From the NCBI RefSeq assembly GCF_016745095.1, contig NZ_CP067087.1:1120501-1184500 (forward strand): a stretch of DNA of 64,000 nucleotides. Reading direction: 5' to 3'. The notes below the pieces were generated by a model, which saw only the letters and a program-made list of their open reading frames with translations, did not search any database and was not told where the DNA came from. Below are positions 57,540 through 64,000 of the stretch, piece after piece; positions within the stretch are counted from its first letter, which is position 1, and every line of letters begins with the position of its first letter. The translations under genes were made by a program, and so were the position numbers. Source of the DNA: Croceicoccus sp. YJ47. GTDB taxonomy: Bacteria > Pseudomonadota > Alphaproteobacteria > Sphingomonadales > Sphingomonadaceae.

Positions 57540-58892
57540 TTGCAAGACAATGAGCACGAGAATCAAAGCGAGGCAGCTGGCTCGATAACCCTGCTGGGCG
57601 GCGTGGCGATGGGAACCGGCGTCATGATCGGTGCCGGCATATTCGCGCTGACCGGGCAGATCGCCGAGCTTGCCGGTCCGCTCTTCCCCTTATCCTTCAT
57701 CGCTGGCGCGCTGGTAACCTCGCTGGCGGCCTACAGCTATATCAAGATGTCGAACAAATGGCCGTCTTCGGGCGGCGTCGCGATGATCTTGCAGAAAGCA
57801 TATGGTCCCGGCGTCATTGCCGCGTCGGCATCGCTCCTGATGGCGCTCTCGATGGTCATCAATGAAAGTCTCGTGGCCCGCACCTTTGCGACTTACGCGC
57901 TGCGCCCGTTCGGCCTCGAAAGCAGCGGGTGGCTCGTTTCTCTCGCAGCGCTTGCCCTCATCATCTTCGCCTATCTCGTCAATGCAGCGGGCAACAAGTC
58001 GGTAAGCAGCTTCTCGCTCATCATGTCCGCCATCAAGATCGGCGGCATCGCGCTGTTCGCAGTCGCGGCGATCTGGGCCAGCGGTTTTTCATCACGCGCG
58101 TTTTCGCAGCCCGTCTCGCTGACCAATGCAGAAGCCCTGCTCGCCTCGGTTGCTTTCTCGATCCTCGCCTTCAAGGGCTTCACCACAATAACCAATAGCG
58201 GCGGCGAAATCGTCGACCCGCACAAGAATGTCGGCCGGACCATCATGATCTCGATCGCGGTCTGCATCGTGATCTACCTGCTCGTGGCAGTGGCGGTGGG
58301 TTCGAGCCTGAGCATATCCGAGATCGTCGAGGCGCGCGATTATTCGCTCGCGGCCGCAGCGCGTCCGGCGCTGGGTGAGCTGGGCTTCTATTTCACCGTG
58401 GCGATCGCGATCGCCGCCACGACGTCGGGCGTGATCGCGAGCGTATTTGCTGTGTCGCGCATGCTTGCGATGCTGACCGACATGAAAATGATCCCGCACA
58501 GCCATTTCGGCATGAGCGGCGGGATACGCAGCCACATGCTGGTCTATACGGTGGTCATTGCCGGGACGCTTGCCGTCCTGTTCGATCTGTCGCGGATCGC
58601 CTCGCTGGGCGCCTTCTTCTACCTCGTCATGGATATGCTGGTGCACTGGGGCGTCCTGCGTCACCTGCGCAAGGAAGTCGGCGCGCGCGCAACAATACTT
58701 CTCACAGCACTTGCGGCAGATGGCGTGGTCCTCGCAGCCTTTACCGCGGCCAAATTGCGCAGCGATCCTGCCGTTGTCTCCTATGCGGCGATCGGCATCG
58801 TCGCGGTGTTTGTGGGAGAATGGATCTACCTCTCGCGCAATTCCGAAGCGCCCGCTTCTCACCAACATGATCGGTCAGGAGAGAAGAGTTGA
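57540..58892 (+). CDS. APC-family amino acid or polyamine permease
   Basis: A 450-residue transporter with about 12 hydrophobic segments. The APC signature is near the start (GVMIGAGIFALTGQIAELAGPLFPLSFI). The start is TTG 57540. The substrate cannot be named. A metal-regulon-type promoter stands upstream, which is unexpected for a permease of this family; uptake of a thiol precursor or other protective compound is one idea. Confidence 0.88.
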   Translation: MQDNEHENQSEAAGSITLLGGVAMGTGVMIGAGIFALTGQIAELAGPLFPLSFIAGALVTSLAAYSYIKMSNKWPSSGGVAMILQKAYGPGVIAASASLLMALSMVINESLVARTFATYALRPFGLESSGWLVSLAALALIIFAYLVNAAGNKSVSSFSLIMSAIKIGGIALFAVAAIWASGFSSRAFSQPVSLTNAEALLASVAFSILAFKGFTTITNSGGEIVDPHKNVGRTIMISIAVCIVIYLLVAVAVGSSLSISEIVEARDYSLAAAARPALGELGFYFTVAIAIAATTSGVIASVFAVSRMLAMLTDMKMIPHSHFGMSGGIRSHMLVYTVVIAGTLAVLFDLSRIASLGAFFYLVMDMLVHWGVLRHLRKEVGARATILLTALAADGVVLAAFTAAKLRSDPAVVSYAAIGIVAVFVGEWIYLSRNSEAPASHQHDRSGEKS

Positions 58893-59004
58893 TGGCACCT
58901 TCTTCAACCAGCTTTGCCGCTTTTACGCCGGGCTTTTTCGAAACCGTCTCCCGAAAACCGGAGTTGACGAAGCGAAACGTCACACAAAACAGATGGAGCG
59001 ATTC

Positions 59005-59754
59005 ATGACGACCCGAACAGCGGCGGTTTACCGGATGGTTATGGAGGACCATGTCTGTCCCTATGGCATCAAGACGGTCGATCTTCTCAAGCGGCAAGGC
59101 TTCGAGATCGAGGATCATCACCTGACCAGCAGGCAGGAAACCGACGCATTCAAGGACAAGCACGGCGTCGACACCACCCCGCAGACTTTTATCGAAGGCA
59201 AGCGCATTGGCGGCTATGACGATGTCCGCGAGTTCTTCGGCAAAAGCCGCTCGCAGCCCGAGGAAGGCGAAACCAGCTATCAGCCGGTCATTGCGATTTT
59301 CGCGATCGCGCTGCTGCTCGCGCTCGGACTGAGCTGGGCCTTTTTTGATAACCTCTTCACTGTCCGGGCCGCCGAATGGTTCGTCAGCCTCTCGATGACC
59401 CTGCTCGCTGTCCAGAAGCTTCAGGACGTGCGCAGTTTCTCGACGATGTTCCTCAACTACGATCTCCTCGCACGGCGCTGGGTGCCCTATGGCTTCGTCT
59501 ATCCGTTCGGCGAAGCCGCTGCCGGCATTCTCATGACCGCGGGCGCGCTGACCTGGCTTTCTGCCCCGCTGGCATTGTTCATCGGCACCGTCGGCGCTGT
59601 CAGCGTCTTCAAGGCTGTCTACATCGACAAGCGCGAACTCAAATGCGCCTGCGTGGGCGGCAGCAGCAATGTGCCGCTCGGCTTTGTCTCGCTGACCGAA
59701 AATCTGTTCATGATCGGAATGGGCCTGTGGATGGGCGCGAAGCTTCTCGCATGA
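59005..59754 (+). CDS. Glutaredoxin fused to a MauE-like membrane domain
   Basis: A 249-residue protein. The first 80 residues are a glutaredoxin with a monothiol-like site (EDHVCPYGIKTVDLL) and the cis-Pro segment TTPQTFIEGKRIGGYDD. The rest has four hydrophobic segments of the MauE/DoxX type with a CACVGG motif near the end. It probably moves reducing power across the membrane for envelope thiols or metals. Start ATG 59005; an ATG at 58993 is possible. It overlaps the ion-channel gene by 4 bp. Confidence 0.85.
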   Translation: MTTRTAAVYRMVMEDHVCPYGIKTVDLLKRQGFEIEDHHLTSRQETDAFKDKHGVDTTPQTFIEGKRIGGYDDVREFFGKSRSQPEEGETSYQPVIAIFAIALLLALGLSWAFFDNLFTVRAAEWFVSLSMTLLAVQKLQDVRSFSTMFLNYDLLARRWVPYGFVYPFGEAAAGILMTAGALTWLSAPLALFIGTVGAVSVFKAVYIDKRELKCACVGGSSNVPLGFVSLTENLFMIGMGLWMGAKLLA

Positions 59755-60164
59755 TCACCGCGCTCCTTCTCGCCGTCTTCCTGTTCCTTGCAGCCGTCGC
59801 TTCCCACCTTGCCATTCTGGGTGTCGGCCACCGGCTTTTCGATCGCCGCCGCGATACGCTGGCAAAGCTTGCCGTGTCGCTGCTCGTGCTCGCGTCGCAT
59901 TTCCTGGTCGCGATCCTTTTTGCCGCAGGTTTCTGGCTGGGCGCGCAATGGGGTCTGGGAGGGTTCGACAAAACACCTTCCATGGACTGGATGGACTACT
60001 TCTATTTCTCGCTCATCAACGTGACCACACTCGGACTGGGCGACATTTATCCGACCGAGCACCTGAGGGTTCTCGCCGGCGTCGAGGCCCTCACCGGCTT
60101 CGCCCTCATCAGCTGCTCGGCGCAGCTATTCTGGACCATGATGCACAAAGGAGAAGAAGCATGA
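59751..60164 (+). CDS. Two-transmembrane ion-channel-like protein
   Basis: A 137-residue protein with about three hydrophobic segments and a pore-loop motif VTTLGLGDIYPTEHLR in place of the potassium-channel TVGYGD. The fold is of the ion channel (Ion_trans_2) type; potassium selectivity is uncertain because the Tyr is replaced by Leu. It is coupled to both neighbours by ATGA overlaps. Confidence 0.82.
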   Translation: MITALLLAVFLFLAAVASHLAILGVGHRLFDRRRDTLAKLAVSLLVLASHFLVAILFAAGFWLGAQWGLGGFDKTPSMDWMDYFYFSLINVTTLGLGDIYPTEHLRVLAGVEALTGFALISCSAQLFWTMMHKGEEA

Positions 60165-60688
60165 CCGAAAAGACAACCCACTCGGACAAGGGAGGGGGCG
60201 GCAACTACTGGCGGTTCATGGCCATGGTGTCGACTTCGACCGTGATCATGTTCTTCCTGATGTATGCCAACACCTTCACCATTGACGATGTCTTCTGGAG
60301 CGAAACGCGCTTCTGGATGATGTTCGTCATGGGTGCGATGATGATGGTCGTCATGCTGCTCTTCATGTGGGGCATGTACAAGGACCGGACCAAGAACTTC
60401 ATCATTCTGGGTGTCGGCGCCTTTGTGTTCGCGCTCGCACTATGGCTGGTGCGCAGCCAGACCACCGTCGACGATACCGAATATATGGCAGCGATGATCC
60501 CGCACCACTCAATCGCGATCATGACCAGCGAACGCGCGAGCCTGAAAGATCCTCGCGTGCGCGAACTCGCGCAGGCTATCATCGTCGCGCAGCGCCGCGA
60601 AATCGCCGAGATGAAATATCTCATAGACGATATCGAGCAGAACGGTCCTCGGACCGAAGAACGCCTGCCCGAGGAGATGCAGCCATGA
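60161..60688 (+). CDS. DUF305-type membrane protein
   Basis: A 175-residue protein with three hydrophobic segments (FMAMVSTSTVIMFFLMYA, FVMGAMMMVVMLLFMWGM and FIILGVGAFVFALALWLV). A DUF305-like helical part follows: EYMAAMIPHHSIAIMTSERASL and VRELAQAIIVAQRREIAEMKYLI. Met and His in AAMIPHHSIAIM could bind copper. It is coupled to the channel and lipoprotein genes by 4-bp overlaps. Confidence 0.88.
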   Translation: MTEKTTHSDKGGGGNYWRFMAMVSTSTVIMFFLMYANTFTIDDVFWSETRFWMMFVMGAMMMVVMLLFMWGMYKDRTKNFIILGVGAFVFALALWLVRSQTTVDDTEYMAAMIPHHSIAIMTSERASLKDPRVRELAQAIIVAQRREIAEMKYLIDDIEQNGPRTEERLPEEMQP

Positions 60689-61173
60689 ACAAGATAGCTT
60701 TCACAGCGCTCATCGCGCTGCCGCTTGCCGCCTGCAATTCGAACACCGCTCCGGGCAACGACCGCGAAGCCCAGCTCGACCCACCTGCCACTGCCGCGCC
60801 GATCGAGGACGCGGCCAGTGCACTGGCAAATGTCAGCCCGGGCCTCATGCTTCCCGAGACAATGAATGAGGCGGACCTTGCTGCTCTGGGCGCAGGACAG
60901 GCCTGCCAGTTCCGCCTGACCGAAGTGGCCTTTCCGTCGTTTGTTTATGACGGCGACGGGGGCGGAGCGATCAAGATCAATGGCAAATTGATCCCCGTGA
61001 CCGCCGATGGCCCCGGCAGCTATGCGAATGGCGAGCTTCGGATCAGAACCCGTATGCTGGATGATGAAGGCGATGCGGGCCTGCAAATGCAGGAGATGAT
61101 CGTGGCAGCACCAAGAGCCAAGGATGAATTCGGCTTCTGGGGTTATACCACCTGTCCGGCTGACGGAGCCTGA
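60685..61173 (+). CDS. Lipoprotein of unknown function
   Basis: A 162-residue protein with a lipoprotein signal (ALIALPLAAC) and a mature domain beginning near residue 65 (EADLAALGAGQACQFRLTEVAFPSFVYDGDGGG...). Two Cys may pair. I do not recognise the family. Its ATG overlaps the DUF305 gene stop, so it closes the four-gene operon. Confidence 0.75.
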   Translation: MNKIAFTALIALPLAACNSNTAPGNDREAQLDPPATAAPIEDAASALANVSPGLMLPETMNEADLAALGAGQACQFRLTEVAFPSFVYDGDGGGAIKINGKLIPVTADGPGSYANGELRIRTRMLDDEGDAGLQMQEMIVAAPRAKDEFGFWGYTTCPADGA

Positions 61174-61266
61174 TACTGGCAGGGCGCATGGGCGGGCCGT
61201 CGGCTACCCCGTGCGCCCGCGCCGCCGCCCTTCGTCGCCCATACCAGTCTTAACAGGAACAAGCAG

Positions 61267-61971
61267 ATGACTGATACGAGGCCCATCGCTGTCTTCGGCG
61301 CAGGCGGGAAGACCGGCACCGAGCTATTGAGGCGTGCCCTTGCCCGGGACATACCGATCCGCGCCTTCGAACACACCGTGCCTGGGCCAGACGAGCGAGT
61401 GGGCGACTTCGAATATATCGAATGCGATGTGCTGTCGGACGATTTCGCGGGCGATCTCGATGGCTGCCGCGCGGTCATCTCGACCCTCGGTGTCGCTTTT
61501 GGTCCGGGCAATGCGATCGATCCACCGCCGCTCTATACCGATGGCACGCGCAACCTGCTCGGGGCGATGGCACAAGCGAAGATCGACCGCATTGCCGTGA
61601 TCTCCGCCGCCTTCGTCGAACATCAGTCGAGCGTTCCGGCGTGGTTTGAACTCACCGCTAAGCCAGCATTGTTCAATATACTCGAGCAGATGCGCGCCAT
61701 GGAAGCGATGCTCAGCGACGCCCAAGGTATCAAATGGACGACCGCACGGCCGGGTTGGCTGCTGGATGAGCCTTACACTGGCGAGGCCGTGATTACGGAC
61801 GAGCGGCTGGCGGAAGGCTGTTTCCGCTGCCGTCATGCTGATCTCGCGGCGAGCCTGCTTGAATTCGTGTGCGAAGATACCTGGATCAACGCAAAGCCTG
61901 CCATCGGCAGGCCCGAAGCCGAACATTTCGAGAGCCCTGCCACCATCAAGGCCGAACTCGGGATCGATTGA
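61267..61971 (+). CDS. NmrA-like NAD(P)-binding protein
   Basis: A 234-residue Rossmann-fold protein. The nucleotide-binding motif is AVFGAGGKTGTELLRRAL at the N-terminus, and VISTLGVAFGPGN and IDRIAVISAAFVEH follow the atypical SDR pattern. The substrate is unknown. It is separate from the operon before it (93 bp) and from the next gene (71 bp). Confidence 0.85.
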   Translation: MTDTRPIAVFGAGGKTGTELLRRALARDIPIRAFEHTVPGPDERVGDFEYIECDVLSDDFAGDLDGCRAVISTLGVAFGPGNAIDPPPLYTDGTRNLLGAMAQAKIDRIAVISAAFVEHQSSVPAWFELTAKPALFNILEQMRAMEAMLSDAQGIKWTTARPGWLLDEPYTGEAVITDERLAEGCFRCRHADLAASLLEFVCEDTWINAKPAIGRPEAEHFESPATIKAELGID

Positions 61972-62042
61972 GCGCCGTATCATTTTGCGATTTGTGACGG
62001 GCCCGAACGTTACAAGTTGTGAGCAACAGACAAGGAAATCGT

Positions 62043-63395
62043 ATGTTTCTGGAGAAAATCAAAACCCCTGGCCTCTCGCACCTTTCCTACATCATCGGCT
62101 CGGGCGGACAGGCAGCGGTCATCGATCCGCGCCGGGACTGCGAGATCTATGTCGAAAAGGCCCGGGCCGAAGGACTGGAGATAACGCACATCTTCGAAAC
62201 CCATCGCAATGAGGATCTGATCAGCGGCTCGCCGATCCTTGCGGACTTGACTGGTGCGACGGTTCACCACGGTCCCAATCCGGCGGGAAACGTGGTCTTC
62301 GCCAACACTACGCGCGAAGGCGATTGTTTCGAGCTGGGTCAATTGAAGATCGAAGTGCTTGAAACACCTGGACACACTGACGATCATCTCGCTTTCGTCA
62401 TTCATGACAGCGAATATTGCGAGGGACCGGTCGGCGTCTTTACCGGCGATGCGCTGTTCGTCGGCGATGTCGGGCGCACCGATTTCTATCCCGAGCGCAA
62501 GGAAGAAGTCGCGGGCCTTTTGTTCGATTCCCTGCAGAAACTTTGCGGCCTCGGCGATCAGGCGATTATCTACCCGGCGCATGGTGCGGGCTCGGTCTGC
62601 GGGTCGGGAATGGCGGACCGGGAATTCTCGACAATCGGCCACGAGCGGCGCAACAACCCGCGCCTGCGCATCTCCGACCGCGATGAGTTCATCGAGGCGA
62701 AGGTAGCAGAGCACCACTACCAGCCGCCCTATTTCCGGCTGATGGAGCGGCTTAACCTCGAAGGGGCCGATGCCGCGCCGCGGATTATGCGGCCAAGGCG
62801 TCTGGGGCTGGAAGACCTTAGCGAGAGCGGCGCTGATCACCTGGTCGATGTGCGCGAGCCGCTCGCCTACGCTGCTTACCATCTGCCGGGTGCCATGTGC
62901 CTTCCGGTTGGAATGATACCGGCCTTTGCCGGATGGTTCCTCGGTGAAGGCGACAGGATCGCCCTCATTGCTTCCGAGGAAGGCCAGCTAGCCCAGGCCA
63001 TGGCCCATCTGGTGCGCATCGGTCTCGATAATGTTGTCGGCGGTTATGTCGGCGTGGTTCCAGCCGCCGCACAGGGCAAAGCGATGCGCAGCATTCCCAT
63101 GATTGGCACCGAGGAAGTCGCGCGCAGGCTCGATCAGGACAGCGGCGAGTGGACCTTGCTCGACGTGCGCGACGCGGACGAACGGCAAGTAGCAAGCATC
63201 GACGGGTCAGAACATATCTATGTCGGTGAGCTCAACACGCGGTGGGATGATCTCGACCGCGACCGCCACTACACGCTGATGTGCGCGAGCGGCATGCGGG
63301 CGAGCGTTGCCGCAGGCTGGCTGGCGAGCCAGGGCTTCAAGCGCCTCGACATCTATCTCGGCTCCATGGGGGCATGGAAGAACGCGCATGGCTGA
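62043..63395 (+). CDS. MBL-fold hydrolase with two rhodanese domains (persulfide dioxygenase-like)
   Basis: A 450-residue protein. Residues 1-240 are a metallo-beta-lactamase fold with ETPGHTDDHL, FTGDALFVGDVGRTDFY and YPAHGAGSVCG. The first metal motif reads THRNEDLISGS instead of THxHxDH. The first rhodanese domain (about 265-350) lacks a Cys; the second (about 360-450) has the active-site Cys in LMCASGMRAS. Related fusions oxidise persulfides in sulfide handling. The altered metal motif leaves the exact reaction open. Confidence 0.85.
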   Translation: MFLEKIKTPGLSHLSYIIGSGGQAAVIDPRRDCEIYVEKARAEGLEITHIFETHRNEDLISGSPILADLTGATVHHGPNPAGNVVFANTTREGDCFELGQLKIEVLETPGHTDDHLAFVIHDSEYCEGPVGVFTGDALFVGDVGRTDFYPERKEEVAGLLFDSLQKLCGLGDQAIIYPAHGAGSVCGSGMADREFSTIGHERRNNPRLRISDRDEFIEAKVAEHHYQPPYFRLMERLNLEGADAAPRIMRPRRLGLEDLSESGADHLVDVREPLAYAAYHLPGAMCLPVGMIPAFAGWFLGEGDRIALIASEEGQLAQAMAHLVRIGLDNVVGGYVGVVPAAAQGKAMRSIPMIGTEEVARRLDQDSGEWTLLDVRDADERQVASIDGSEHIYVGELNTRWDDLDRDRHYTLMCASGMRASVAAGWLASQGFKRLDIYLGSMGAWKNAHG

Positions 63396-63406
63396 TGTTT
63401 GGCCTC

Positions 63407-64000
63407 TCAGACTGCAAGGCGCAGACCCCGCAGCCGCAGTGCATTCCCTATCACCGATACCGAAGAGAGGCTCATGGCCGCCGCCGCGATCATCGGGCTG
63501 AGCAGCACTCCGAAGAAAGGATACAGCACGCCTGCCGCGACCGGAATGCCAAGCGTATTGTAAGCGAAGGCGAAAAACAGGTTCTGCCGGATGTTGCGCA
63601 TCGTTCCGCGCGATAGCACGATGGCCTGCACCACTCCCGTCAGGTCCCCGCGAACCAGCGTCACACCGGCGCTTTCGATTGCAACATCGGTGCCGGTGCC
63701 CATGGCAATGCCGACATCGGCGGCGGCCAGTGCAGGCGCATCGTTGATCCCGTCCCCGGCCATGCCGACGCGGCGACCTTGCGCTTTCAGCTCTTCGATC
63801 TTGCGGTGCTTGTCTTCGGGCGAGACATTGGCGTGCACTTCGTCGATTCCCATTTCGCGCGCGACCGCTGCGGCAGTGCCGCGGCTGTCGCCAGTCAGCA
63901 TAACGACCCGGATTCCGCGCTTGTGCAGCGCCGCAATGGCCGCTGCACTGGTAGGCTTGATCGGATCGGCCACCGCAATGAGCCCTGCCGGACGGCCATC
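63407..64000 (-). CDS. Copper-type P1B ATPase, C-terminal part (5' end outside the window)
   Basis: About 197 residues are visible, read from the window edge. The hinge and phosphorylation-domain motifs are [26 protein letters not shown] and [21 protein letters not shown], and two final transmembrane segments include [19 protein letters not shown] (YN) and [16 protein letters not shown] (MxxSS). The YN and MSS residues are those of Cu(I)-exporting ATPases. It converges with the MBL-rhodanese gene, 11 bp between the stops. Confidence 0.92.
   Translation of the reverse strand, partial: DGRPAGLIAVADPIKPTSAAAIAALHKRGIRVVMLTGDSRGTAAAVAREMGIDEVHANVSPEDKHRKIEELKAQGRRVGMAGDGINDAPALAAADVGIAMGTGTDVAIESAGVTLVRGDLTGVVQAIVLSRGTMRNIRQNLFFAFAYNTLGIPVAAGVLYPFFGVLLSPMIAAAAMSLSSVSVIGNALRLRGLRLAV

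Noticed and set aside
1-64000. CRISPR arrays, tRNA or rRNA genes, integrase and attachment sites
   Set aside because: None was recognised on either strand by reading; a tool search could still find a short tRNA or att remnant.

Overview
The window looks like part of an integrative and conjugative element (ICE), or a related plasmid, from an alphaproteobacterium. The most likely host is in the Sphingomonadales (Sphingomonadaceae or Erythrobacteraceae). This rests on high GC, a Trb-type conjugation operon with DUF2274, DUF736, DUF2840 and S26/TraF partners, a LuxI gene coupled to a PhyH-type dioxygenase, a TonB-receptor/isopeptidase lasso peptide cluster, and a CopA/CopB copper module. No integrase, att site, tRNA, rRNA or CRISPR array was seen, so the element ends probably lie outside the window. 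The assignment is inference, because no database was searched.

Region 1 (1-4.0 kb, minus strand) is a quorum-sensing control island. It runs from a DUF6499/DUF2285 gene split by a frameshift, through luxR and luxI, to phyH and a GntR gene, and the last three overlap by 4 bp. The frameshift has the UUU-to-UUC +1 slippage layout described for FseA of the Mesorhizobium symbiosis island. Region 2 (4.3-12.3 kb) is a lasso peptide cluster: ECF sigma factor, TonB receptor and isopeptidase on plus, and precursor, B protein and cyclase on minus. The cyclase is interrupted by an apparent 1-nt deletion.

Region 3 (12.3-45 kb, mostly minus) is the conjugation and replication backbone. In transcription order it holds an excisionase-like HTH gene, repA with iterons, DUF2840, traF, DUF736, a lytic transglycosylase, the relaxase, an Xre/RES toxin-antitoxin pair, traG, a CopG-type gene, then trbB-C-D-E-J-K-L-F-G-I and DUF2274. 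An intact IS66 element with 8-bp target duplications sits upstream of the relaxase. trbB carries an apparent 1-nt deletion, and parA is missing from its usual place after repA. Between the CopG gene and trbB lies a 10-kb insertion of defence-type genes: a NotI-family restriction-modification pair, a WYL-domain protein, an OLD nuclease, an SbcC/SbcD-like pair and a nucleotidyltransferase-HEPN protein.

Region 4 (45-64 kb) holds ssb and small unknown genes, then a metal module. A CnrY/CnrX/CnrH-like transmembrane signalling set sits beside copA, copB and several Met/His-rich periplasmic proteins. Five sites of the form TTGAGGG-N16-CGTA stand upstream of the regulator operon, copA, a Met/His-rich protein gene, a methyltransferase-DUF411 operon and an APC permease. 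They suggest a self-contained ECF regulon. The right end adds a glutaredoxin-MauE, ion channel and DUF305 operon, an NmrA-like protein, an MBL-rhodanese fusion and the 3' part of a copper-type P-ATPase.

Taken together, an AHL signal would raise FseA-like activator, which by analogy would turn on the excisionase-like gene and transfer. The lasso and copper modules are cargo for competition and metal survival. The trbB lesion, the IS insertion and the parA loss suggest this copy may now be partly immobile.
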